Assembly (NCBI GenBank): GCA_019635875.1
Contig: JAHBYP010000014.1
Span: forward strand, 1-64,000
From: Alphaproteobacteria bacterium
GTDB taxonomy: Bacteria > Pseudomonadota > Alphaproteobacteria > Reyranellales > Reyranellaceae
DNA length: 64,000 nt
Direction: 5' to 3'
The notes below the pieces were generated by a model. It ran no database searches. It was not told where the DNA came from and saw only the letters and a list, made by a program, of their open reading frames with translations. This document shows positions 8,524 to 15,702 of this stretch, piece after piece. How positions within the stretch are numbered: the first letter of the stretch is position 1; every line of letters begins with the position of its first letter. The position numbers and the translations under genes are program-made.

Positions 8524-9312
8524 TTGGCCGTCCGTCGCGAACTCGGTGCGCCGCTGTACCAGCAGGTCTTCCTCGTGCTGCGCGAGGCGATCCGGGAAGG
8601 CAAGTACCCCGTCGACACGGCGCTGCCCAGCGAGGCGGCGCTGTGTCGCCTTTACCGTGTGTCGCGAATCACTTTGCGTCGCGCGCTGGGCCACCTGCAG
8701 CAGGCCGGGCTGATCGAGCGCCGCCAGGGCAGCGGCACCTTCGTGCGCCGCACCACCTCGACCCAGGTCGGCTTCGAGATGGGCGGTGTGATCCGCGATT
8801 TCACCGAGTTCACCTTCGGCACGAGACCGCGCACCCTGGAGTTCGACTATGTCGCGCCGCCGGTGCGCATCCGCGCCCTGTTCGACACCGATATCGGCGA
8901 ACGCATGCAGCGGGTCGTGCGCCTGCGTTCGCGCGGCCGCGTGCCGCTGGCGCAGATCGAGACCTGGGTGCCGGCGTCGGTCGGCGAGCGCTACACCGCC
9001 GAGGAAACCGACAAGGCACCGCTGACCCAGCTGATGGAGCGCTCCGGCGCCATCATGACCAGCGGGCGCTTCACCATCGGCACGACCCTGGCCGATCCGA
9101 TGATGGCCGACCGGCTGCATACCGAGGTCGGCGCGCCGCTCCTGAAGTTCTCGCGGGTGATGTACGACCAGAACGGCCGCGTGGTGCAGTATGCCGAGAT
9201 GCTGTTGCGGCCCGACCACATCCAGATCGTCTTCCCGGTCTATGCCGACGATCTGCCGCGCCGCACCTGGGCTACCGCCGCTCCAGAAGCTCCATCACCG
9301 CGGCGTCGATGA
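8524..9312 (+). CDS. GntR-family transcriptional regulator with UTRA ligand domain
   Basis: A 262-residue HutC-subfamily regulator. The N-terminal winged helix (residues 1-75) reads PLYQQVFLVLREAIREGKYP, then [22 protein letters not shown] and GTFVRR. A UTRA small-molecule-binding domain follows (about 95-245) with the typical ending FSRVMYDQNGRVVQYAEMLLRPDH. The TTG start at 8524 is supported by GGGAG 6 nt upstream; no ATG fits. Its 3' end overlaps the convergent MetX-like gene by 41 bp, so the last ~14 residues are encoded opposite that gene's C-terminus. The ligand and targets are unknown; neighbours on either side are candidates. Confidence 0.9.
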   Translation: MAVRRELGAPLYQQVFLVLREAIREGKYPVDTALPSEAALCRLYRVSRITLRRALGHLQQAGLIERRQGSGTFVRRTTSTQVGFEMGGVIRDFTEFTFGTRPRTLEFDYVAPPVRIRALFDTDIGERMQRVVRLRSRGRVPLAQIETWVPASVGERYTAEETDKAPLTQLMERSGAIMTSGRFTIGTTLADPMMADRLHTEVGAPLLKFSRVMYDQNGRVVQYAEMLLRPDHIQIVFPVYADDLPRRTWATAAPEAPSPRRR

Positions 9313-10300
9313 AGGCGGTGTCGACGGGATTGCCGCGCGGGTTGCCGGCGCGATGGCCCCACATCGAGGGGATCTCCAGCAGCCGGCCGCGCTTCAGGTG
9401 CGGCAGCTCCAGCCGGTTGTCCTGGGTCTGGAAATAGAGGTCGGTGGCCGAGGGCATCAGCAGCGTATCGGCCTCGATGGCGCCCAGCGCCGCGGCCAGG
9501 TCGCCACCGAAGCGCTCGTCGTCGGCGATGTCGCCGTTCTGCCAGGTCCACAGCTGGCACAGCAGGTCGTCGGCGTCGCGGCGCAGGAAATTGCCTTCCC
9601 ACGAACCGACGAGGAAATCCTCGAGGCTGGCGAAGCCGAGCTGCGACCACATGCGCTCGCGATAGAAGGTCTGGCTGAGCGCCCAGCCGGCATAGACCCG
9701 GCCCATGGCGCGCAGGCCGCGCTCGGGCCTGGCGGCGAAATGATCGCCGATCCACTGGGGATCGGCGGTGAGCGTCGCCTTGACGCCCTCGAGGAAGACG
9801 AAGTTGTGCGGCGACGTGCGGGCCGAGCCGCAATTGACCACGATGCGCTCGACGTCGGCGCCGAAGAGCGCGCCCCAGTGATAGGCCTGCTGCGCGCCCA
9901 TCGACCAGCCATAGACCATGGCCACGCGCTCGACGCCGAACACCTCGCGCAGCAGGCGGCGCTGCTGGCCGACATTGTCGTGCGTGGTGATGCGCGGGAA
10001 GCGGCCCTTGTCGTAGGGCGCGGTGGCGAGGCTGGGCGAGGTCGACAGCCCGTTGCCGAACATGTTGGGAATGACGATGAAGTACCTGGTCGGGTCGAGC
10101 GCGCGGCCGGGCCCGATCATCCACTCGATGTCGCCGTGCTGCGCGCCGTAGCTGGTGGGATAGACGACGACGTTGTCGCGCGCCGCCGACAGCGTGCCGA
10201 AGGTCTTGTAGACGATCTTCGCGGCCGGGAGCGTCATGCCGCGCTTGAGCTTTACGTCGCCACACTCGAACGTCGCGACCTCGGTCGGGTAGTCGGTCAA
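9272..10300 (-). CDS. Alpha/beta-fold hydrolase, homoserine O-acetyltransferase (MetX)-like
   Basis: A 342-residue alpha/beta hydrolase of the MetX group. Predicted triad: nucleophile Ser133 in GWSMGAQQAYHW, Asp287 in PSATDLYF, His316 in SMWGHRAGNP. A lid region lies between. The TTG at 10300 overlaps the desaturase stop as TTGA, and the resulting N-terminus TDYPTEVATFECGDV matches relatives. The longer upstream frame runs over the desaturase. True MetX enzymes carry a conserved GGSxGG-type nucleophile loop and an active-site Arg region; the GWSMGA variant is typical of the homoserine acetyltransferase family proteins of unknown acceptor. Coupling to a desaturase argues against a methionine role. 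Confidence 0.85.
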   Translation of the reverse strand: MTDYPTEVATFECGDVKLKRGMTLPAAKIVYKTFGTLSAARDNVVVYPTSYGAQHGDIEWMIGPGRALDPTRYFIVIPNMFGNGLSTSPSLATAPYDKGRFPRITTHDNVGQQRRLLREVFGVERVAMVYGWSMGAQQAYHWGALFGADVERIVVNCGSARTSPHNFVFLEGVKATLTADPQWIGDHFAARPERGLRAMGRVYAGWALSQTFYRERMWSQLGFASLEDFLVGSWEGNFLRRDADDLLCQLWTWQNGDIADDERFGGDLAAALGAIEADTLLMPSATDLYFQTQDNRLELPHLKRGRLLEIPSMWGHRAGNPRGNPVDTAFIDAAVMELLERR

Positions 10301-11226
10301 CGCAGCCCCGCGATGACCCGCCGGTTGGCCTCGACGTAGCCCGGCGCGATCACCTTCAGGTGCGCGCGCAATGCCCGATGCGCATCGGGCAGGCGGTGGA
10401 AGGGGATGTTGGGCAGCAGGTGGTGCTCGGCGTGGAACGGCATGTTCCACATGATCAGCCGCACGAAGGGATTGGTCAGCGTCGTGCGCGTGTTGGTGAA
10501 GCCGTTGTCGTCGTGCGTGCAGCCATTGTGCTCGACCACGAGATAGGCGCGCAGCAGCGGCGCGCCGAGCAGGGCGGGGATCAGCCAGCAGGTCACGGCG
10601 ATCCAGCTTCCGCTGGCGACGCTCGCGCCGGCGATGGCGGCGTAGAACAGCACCTGCAGACGCGCCGCGCGCACGATCTCCGGCCAGGCCGCGGGATGGA
10701 TGAAGTCGAGGCCGGCGACCTTGCCGAATGGGAACCGCGCCAGCTGGTAGACGCGCGTGCCCCAGAACGGGATCGCCGAGAGCCGCCAGAGATAGTCGCC
10801 GAGCGTCCTCGGCTCGGGCTGCGCGATCAGCTCGGGGTCGCGCGCCGGGTCCTGGGTGTAGCGGTGATGCGCGAGATGGAAGTGGCGGTAGTAGGTGCCG
10901 ATGTTGAAGATCGCCGCCGCCGCCAGAAAGGCCGCGAGATCATTGAGCCGGCGGCTCCTGAACGCCGTGTAGTGCACGCTCTCGTGCATCGGCGCGAACA
11001 GCGCCATGACGAGGATGCCCTGCAGCAGCCAGGCCGGTGCCAGCCACCACGTGCCCCAGGCGAGGTGGATCAGCCAGCCGCCGCCGACCAGCAGCGCGAC
11101 ATGGATCGCCAAGCGCAGCAGGCCGGCCGCGTCGGAGCGCCGGTACAATGCCTTCAGCGTCTCGGCCGGCAGCACGCGCATCTGCCTGGCGCGTTCGCCG
11201 GTCACCCTGTAGCTGACGTCGCTCAT
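10297..11226 (-). CDS. Membrane fatty acid desaturase
   Basis: A 309-residue integral membrane di-iron desaturase. The three histidine boxes are HESVH (81-85), HFHLAHH (115-121) and HAEHH (265-269), with an accessory VVEHNGCTH near 230. Four hydrophobic spans are visible, for example around residues 35-75 and 190-225. It likely desaturates or hydroxylates an acyl chain or carotenoid-like substrate at the inner membrane. The stop codon overlaps the start of the MetX-like hydrolase (TTGA), so the two are made together. The next upstream gene, a PPOX flavoprotein, ends only 6 bp before its start, giving a probable three-gene operon. Confidence 0.92.
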   Translation of the reverse strand: MSDVSYRVTGERARQMRVLPAETLKALYRRSDAAGLLRLAIHVALLVGGGWLIHLAWGTWWLAPAWLLQGILVMALFAPMHESVHYTAFRSRRLNDLAAFLAAAAIFNIGTYYRHFHLAHHRYTQDPARDPELIAQPEPRTLGDYLWRLSAIPFWGTRVYQLARFPFGKVAGLDFIHPAAWPEIVRAARLQVLFYAAIAGASVASGSWIAVTCWLIPALLGAPLLRAYLVVEHNGCTHDDNGFTNTRTTLTNPFVRLIMWNMPFHAEHHLLPNIPFHRLPDAHRALRAHLKVIAPGYVEANRRVIAGLR

Positions 11227-11232
11227 GGTACC

Positions 11233-11898
11233 CTACTTGATCGGCTCCCACAGCCCGTCGCGATAGGCGCGCGCCGAGCGTTCCTCGGCGGCGTCGCGCG
11301 TCGGCTGATCGAGCCCGACCTGGTCGCCGATCATGCAGATCAGCGACGGAAAGACCTTGCGATCGATCTGCGCGGCGGGATCCCACAGCTTCGAGCGCAG
11401 AAAGGCCTTGGGGCAGTGCATGTAGGCCTGGCGCACCTCGACGACGATCGCCGAACGCGGCGGCTTGCCTTGCACTGCCATCGACGCAAGCAGCTGCGGA
11501 TCGGTGCTCAGACGCGCCACGCCGTTGACGCGTGTCGTCTCGTTCATGCCGGGGATCATGAACAGCAGGCCGATATTGGGGTTCACCAGCAGATTGCGCA
11601 GCGTGTCCAGCCGGTTGTTGCCCGGCCGATCGGCGAAGGCGATCGTCTTCTCGTCGAGCACCCTGAACGAACCCGGCGGGTCGCCGCGCGGCGTGACGTC
11701 CTGGCGACCATCGGCGTCGGCGGTCGAGACGGTGCAGAAAGGCGACATCTCGATGAAGCGCCTCATGTGCACGTCGATGCGGCCGATATCCTTCTTCGAC
11801 GCGACGGGCGAGACCTTGCCATAGCCTTCGACCAGGGCGCGCGCGGCCTCGTCGTCGAGCAGGGCGGGACGCGCGCTGGGCGCAAGGCTGTCGGGCAT
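11233..11898 (-). CDS. Pyridoxamine 5'-phosphate oxidase-family FMN-binding protein
   Basis: A 221-residue split-barrel flavoprotein of the MSMEG_1061-like PPOX subfamily. Features are the N-terminal helix, MSPFCTVSTADADGRQDVTPRG (beta-barrel entry and FMN phosphate region), FADRPGNNRLDTLRNLLVNPNIGLLFMIPG, and CPKAFLRSKLW. Such proteins are FMN- or F420-dependent reductases acting on small molecules, not true PdxH. It is probably first in an operon with the desaturase and MetX-like hydrolase, suggesting a lipid or small-molecule modification set. No promoter could be defined in the 105 bp between it and the divergent receptor gene. Confidence 0.88.
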   Translation of the reverse strand: MPDSLAPSARPALLDDEAARALVEGYGKVSPVASKKDIGRIDVHMRRFIEMSPFCTVSTADADGRQDVTPRGDPPGSFRVLDEKTIAFADRPGNNRLDTLRNLLVNPNIGLLFMIPGMNETTRVNGVARLSTDPQLLASMAVQGKPPRSAIVVEVRQAYMHCPKAFLRSKLWDPAAQIDRKVFPSLICMIGDQVGLDQPTRDAAEERSARAYRDGLWEPIK

Positions 11899-12003
11899 TT
11901 TCGGTCTCCGAAACGGCGCGCCGCCATCCTAGCGCCTTTGCGTGGTCCGACCTATCCGGAATCGCCTAGACTGGCGCTGCAGGACAAAGGGGGGACGCGA
12001 GCG

Positions 12004-12993
12004 ATGATCAGGACGGGCAGGCGCACGCTGGTGCGCGCGATGGCCGGTGGCGCGGCGATGCTGGCGGCGCCGGGCGTGCTGCGCGCGCAGGCGGCATGGC
12101 CCAGCAAGCCGATCACCGTGATCGTCAATTTCGCGCCCGGCGGGCTGACCGACGGCATCGCCCGCGTCTTCGGCAACGAGGTTGCGCGCAAGACCGGCCA
12201 GCAGGTGATCATCGACAACAAGCCGGGCGCCGGCGGCAATATCGGTGCCGCCATCGTCGCGCGCGCGCCGGCCGACGGCCACACCTTCCTGCACACGGTG
12301 TCGGGCACGATCGTGCAGAACCGCGTGCTCTACGAGAAGCTGGGCTTCGATCCCGACAAGGATTTCGTGCCGGTCGCCGCGACGCCGTCGGGCGAGCTGC
12401 CGATCGCCGTGCACAAGTCGCTGCCGATCAACAGCATCAAGGACCTGATCGAGTACGCCAAGACCAACCGCGTCAGCTTCGGCTCGTGGGCGCCGGGCTC
12501 GACCGCGCACATCGTCTGCGCCAAGCTCAACGAGCTGCACGATCTGAAGATGGAGATCGTGCACTACCGCGGCGAGGCGCCGATGTGGATCGACATGGGC
12601 TCGGCCAATCTGCAGGTGGCGATGGGCAGCTACCAGGCGATGCAGCCGCTGCTGGCCAAGGGCGACATCAGGATCATCGCCATGCCGGCGCGGCGCCGAA
12701 ACCCGAAATTCCCCGACCTGCCGACCATGACCGAGCAGGGCTTCACCCACATGGCCTTCAGCCTGTTCGGCTGGCTGGGCCTGTTCGCGCCGGCCGGCAC
12801 GTCGATGGACATCGTCAGGAAGATGTCGGCGATGTGGGTCGAGGCGGCCAACTCCGAGGGCGGGCGCAGGATGTACGAGACCTTCGGCCTGCACGAGAAG
12901 CCGCTGAACAACGAGGAGATGGCCAAGGATCTCGAGATCCTCAAGGGCCGCATGATCCCGCTGGTCAAGGAACTCGGCGTCAAGCTGGGCTGA
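12004..12993 (+). CDS. Tripartite tricarboxylate transporter substrate receptor (TctC/Bug family)
   Basis: A 329-residue periplasmic receptor. The N-terminus has twin arginines (TGRRTLVRA) and a hydrophobic stretch ending in LRAQA, a Tat-type signal. The mature protein begins WPSKPITVIVNFAPGG, the Bug-family carboxylate-binding signature, followed by GAGGNIGAAIVARAPADGHT. The ATG at 12004 sits after GGGGGG about 7 nt upstream; the open frame before it is a shadow of the genes opposite. There are no TctA or TctB membrane genes nearby, so this is one of the many orphan Bug receptors typical of these genomes. The ligand is unknown, probably an organic acid. Confidence 0.92.
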   Translation: MIRTGRRTLVRAMAGGAAMLAAPGVLRAQAAWPSKPITVIVNFAPGGLTDGIARVFGNEVARKTGQQVIIDNKPGAGGNIGAAIVARAPADGHTFLHTVSGTIVQNRVLYEKLGFDPDKDFVPVAATPSGELPIAVHKSLPINSIKDLIEYAKTNRVSFGSWAPGSTAHIVCAKLNELHDLKMEIVHYRGEAPMWIDMGSANLQVAMGSYQAMQPLLAKGDIRIIAMPARRRNPKFPDLPTMTEQGFTHMAFSLFGWLGLFAPAGTSMDIVRKMSAMWVEAANSEGGRRMYETFGLHEKPLNNEEMAKDLEILKGRMIPLVKELGVKLG

Positions 12994-13014
12994 GGCGAGA
13001 CAGGCTTCACCCTT

Positions 13015-13135
13015 CCTTCCCCCGGAGGGGAAGGTGCCCGAAGGGCGGAAGGGGGATGTCGAAGACGGACTCCTCCGTTCGTCTTCGACATCCCCCATCC
13101 GGCGCTACGCGCCACCTTCCCCCTCCGGGGGAAGG
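13015..13135. repeat. Intergenic inverted-repeat element, copy 1 (B-to-A orientation)
   Basis: A 121-bp element between the convergent tctC-like and ccmI genes, 21 nt after one stop and 15 nt after the other. Left arm: TTCCCCCGGAGGGGAA hairpin, then GCCCGAAGGGC, then GGAAGGGGGATGTCGAAGAC. The right arm mirrors this but carries GGCGCTACGCGCC in place of CCCTTCGGG. The covarying position is mismatched here (A opposite A). Confidence 0.9.
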
Positions 13136-13150
13136 AAAAGTGAAGGGCTC

Positions 13151-14551
13151 CTACTGCTTCTCTTCCAGAGCCTGGATGCGCCGGTCGACGGCGGCGCGCG
13201 CCGGCGCGTTGGCCGGCATCATGTCGCGCAGCTTGCGCAGGCGGCTGATCGCGCCTTCGCGGTCGCCCGCCTTCTCGGCCGCCTCGGCGAGATAGAACAG
13301 CGCCAGCCCGCTATGCGGGTTGGCTTTCTCCAGGCGCCGCAGCACGGCGAGCGTCGCCTCGGGCAACTCCGTCGTCGGCCCGGCGCCGCGCAGCAGCGCC
13401 TCGGCCCAGGAGCCGAGGATCTCCGGATCGTCCGGCTTCAGCCGGTCGGCCTGCTTCCACGCCTCGGCCGCGCCGGCGTGGTCGTTGAGCACGCCGCGCG
13501 CGCGACCCAGGCGGCGCCAGCCATCGAGATCGTCGGGCGAGTCCTTGAGGCGGTCGGCGAGTCGGTCGACCATGCCCTTGATCGCCGCCTCGCGCTCCTG
13601 CGGCGACAGCTTCTCCATGCGCGCGACGTCGTCGGCGCCGGGCTGCGGCATGGCGGGATCGGCGCTGCGCGGCGGCTTGCGGTCGGGGCGGATGGTCCTG
13701 GGATCGATGCCGGCCTGCTTCGACACGCGGTCGATCTCAGCCGCGAGCGTCGCCAGCCACGGCGCGTCGGCCGGCGAATCGGCTTCGAGGTCGAGCCAGC
13801 GCGAGAGCGCCGCCCTGGCATCGCCGGCCTGCATCTCGGCCAGCCCGAGGTAGTAGCGCGCCCCGGCGAGCTTGGGATCCTTGACCAGCGCGCGCTCGAA
13901 CAGCGCGCGCGCGGCCGGGGTGACGCTGCCCTGCGCCTCGAAGGTCAGCGCTTCGGCCAGCGCCACCAGCACCTCGATGTTGTCGGGTGCCAGTCGCTCG
14001 GCTTCGCGCAGCGCCGCCGCCGCCTCGCTGGCCTGGCCGATGCCCAGCCGCAGGCGACCCAGCGACAGCCAGGCGGAGACATCCCTGGGATCGTTCTCCA
14101 GCCGGCGTCGCAGCTGCTCCAATGCGGTGCGCACGCGCGCCTCGGTATCGCTGCTCATCACCGGCGTCGGCTTGGCGCGCGAGGCCAGCGGCTGCGCCGG
14201 CAGCTGCGGATTGCCGATCTCGACATAGAGACCCAGCGCCAGCAGCGGCAGGCCGACGCCGATGATCCCGGGCAGCCAGCGGCGCGGCTTGATCTCGGCG
14301 ATGCGCGCGGCGGCGCCGTCGGCGCCGGCGGCCAGGATGCGGCGCTCGATCTCGATGCGCGCCGCCTTCTCGGCCTCTGCGCCGATCGCGCCCGAGGCGG
14401 CCTCGCGCTTCAGCTCGGCGAGCTGGTCCTTGTAGATCGCCAGATCGTGTGCCGCGCGCGCCTCCACGCGGTAGCGCCGGCGCAGGAGCGGCAGCAGCAG
14501 CGACGCGAGCGCGAAAGCAGTGAGCAGGGCGAGCGACAGCGGCAGGATCAT
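13151..14551 (-). CDS. ccmI: Cytochrome c maturation protein CcmI (CycH)
   Basis: A 466-residue apocytochrome c chaperone. The N-terminal module has two membrane spans (about 3-22 and 92-110) flanking a cytoplasmic loop; the C-terminal periplasmic module carries TPR repeats (for example DVSAWLSLGRLRLGIGQASEAAAALREA). CcmI presents apocytochrome to the CcmFH ligation complex. The start at 14551 overlaps the ccmH stop as ATGA. A longer frame to 14719 lies over ccmH. It is the last gene of the ccm cluster, followed after 15 nt by repeat copy 1. The large single CcmI is the usual alphaproteobacterial form. Confidence 0.95.
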   Translation of the reverse strand: MILPLSLALLTAFALASLLLPLLRRRYRVEARAAHDLAIYKDQLAELKREAASGAIGAEAEKAARIEIERRILAAGADGAAARIAEIKPRRWLPGIIGVGLPLLALGLYVEIGNPQLPAQPLASRAKPTPVMSSDTEARVRTALEQLRRRLENDPRDVSAWLSLGRLRLGIGQASEAAAALREAERLAPDNIEVLVALAEALTFEAQGSVTPAARALFERALVKDPKLAGARYYLGLAEMQAGDARAALSRWLDLEADSPADAPWLATLAAEIDRVSKQAGIDPRTIRPDRKPPRSADPAMPQPGADDVARMEKLSPQEREAAIKGMVDRLADRLKDSPDDLDGWRRLGRARGVLNDHAGAAEAWKQADRLKPDDPEILGSWAEALLRGAGPTTELPEATLAVLRRLEKANPHSGLALFYLAEAAEKAGDREGAISRLRKLRDMMPANAPARAAVDRRIQALEEKQ

Positions 14552-15006
14552 TGCCGATCCGTCTCGTCCTCGCGCAGCAGCGCGTCGAGGCGCCTGCGCT
14601 CGGCGGCCGTGAGCTCCCTCGGCGCGTCGGCGACCAGGGCGGCGCGCGCCCTGGCGCGGCGGTAGAGCAGCCGGCCGACGAACAGGAGCAGCAGCGGCGG
14701 GCCGAGCCACAGGAGCCATGTGCGCGGGTCAAAGGGCGGGCGCAGCAGGATGTAGTCGCCATAGCGCGCGCGCAGGAAGGCCACGACCGCATCGTCGCTG
14801 TCGCCCCGGGTCAGGCGCTCGCGGATCGCGCGGCGCATGTCGCGGGCGATCTCGGCGTTGGAATCGTCGATCGACTGGTTCTGGCAGACGACGCAGCGGA
14901 TTTCCGCCGAGATCTCGCGCGCCCGCTTCTCCAGCGCCTTGTCGGCCAGCACCTCGTCGGGCTCGACGGCGAGCGCGGGCGCCGCGAGCAACGCGAGCAG
15001 GATCAT
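14548..15006 (-). CDS. ccmH: Cytochrome c maturation thioredoxin-like protein CcmH
   Basis: A 152-residue membrane-anchored oxidoreductase that reduces the apocytochrome CxxCH motif. Signal sequence MILLALLAAPALA, then the redox motif RCVVCQNQSI with Cys38 and Cys41, a three-helix bundle, and one transmembrane segment near residues 98-120. I set the start at 15006. The frame remains open for 470 bp upstream, but only because the intergenic repeat has no stop codons; the extra residues (FPLRGKV and before) are repeat-encoded. The repeat ends 8 nt before ATG, so its terminal GGGGGAAGG is the only ribosome-site-like sequence and lies inside a hairpin. Confidence 0.95.
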   Translation of the reverse strand: MILLALLAAPALAVEPDEVLADKALEKRAREISAEIRCVVCQNQSIDDSNAEIARDMRRAIRERLTRGDSDDAVVAFLRARYGDYILLRPPFDPRTWLLWLGPPLLLLFVGRLLYRRARARAALVADAPRELTAAERRRLDALLREDETDRQ

Positions 15007-15014
15007 CAGGATTA

Positions 15015-15147
15015 CCTTCCCCCGGAGGGGGAAGGTGGCAGCGCGCGCAAGCGCGCTGACGGATGGGGGATGTCGAAGACGAACGCGGGAGTTCGTCTTC
15101 GACATCCCCCATCCGCCCTTCGGGCACCTTCCCCCTCCGGGGGAAGG
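15015..15147. repeat. Intergenic inverted-repeat element, copy 2 (A-to-B), inside the ccm operon
   Basis: A 133-bp element, the longest copy, between the ccmG stop (17 nt away) and the ccmH start (8 nt away). The left arm has the GCGC-type hairpin GCGCGCAAGCGCGC; the right arm has CCCTTCGGG. The inner stem pairs GGATGGGGGATGTCGAAGAC with its complement (T-A at the covarying position). On the ccm transcript it would fold just before ccmH translation begins. Confidence 0.92.
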
Positions 15148-15164
15148 CAGGTAGCTGGCGCGGC

Positions 15165-15698
15165 TCACTTCGCCAGCTCCTTCACGAGCGCGCGGATGCG
15201 CTGCGCGTCGTCGGGCGTCAGCGGGCGGCGCAGATGCAGGCGCACGATGCCCGCCCTGTCGATGACGAAGGTCTCGGGCACGCCGCTCAGCCCGAACTCG
15301 ACGCCGGCCTTGCCGTCGGCGTCGACGCCGATGCGTTCGTATGGATCGCCCAGCCGCGCCAGCCACGGCTTGGCGTCCTCCGGCTTGTTCTTGTAGTTCA
15401 CGCCCTGCACGCGCACGCCGTCGCGCGCCATGCGCATCAGCAGCGGATGCTCGACCTGGCAGGGCGCGCACCACGAGGCGAAGAAGTTCACGACGCTGAC
15501 CTGGCCCCGCCAGTCTGCAGCGGCCAGCCGCTTGCCGCCCTCGTGCAACGGCGCCAGGTCGATGGAGGGCGCCGGCTTGCCGACCAGCGGCGAGCCGATC
15601 TCCTCGGGGCTGCGGCCGGCCAGCAGCGCGTAGCCGAAGAAGCCGCCCAGCAGCAGCGCCATCAGCAGCGGCAGGACGAAGAGCCAGCGGCTGGACAC
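15165..15698 (-). CDS. ccmG: Thiol:disulfide interchange protein CcmG (DsbE)
   Basis: A 177-residue periplasmic thioredoxin tethered by an N-terminal membrane helix (LFVLPLLMALLLGGFFGYALL). Redox motif WCAPC with Cys77 and Cys80; cis-proline in SGVPETF (Pro141). It keeps CcmH, and through it apocytochrome c, reduced. I chose the GTG at 15698, 4 nt after the ccmF stop, because GGAG lies 8 nt upstream and the N-terminus then fits the family. The alternative start at 15737 lies inside ccmF. Repeat copy 2 follows its stop. Confidence 0.95.
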   Translation of the reverse strand: MSSRWLFVLPLLMALLLGGFFGYALLAGRSPEEIGSPLVGKPAPSIDLAPLHEGGKRLAAADWRGQVSVVNFFASWCAPCQVEHPLLMRMARDGVRVQGVNYKNKPEDAKPWLARLGDPYERIGVDADGKAGVEFGLSGVPETFVIDRAGIVRLHLRRPLTPDDAQRIRALVKELAK

Positions 15699-15702
15699 GG
15701 GG

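Noticed and set aside
10360-12003. A 548-codon in-frame extension before the TctC-like receptor
   Set aside because: It runs antisense across the desaturase and PPOX genes; the receptor's signal peptide and ribosome site fix the start at 12004.
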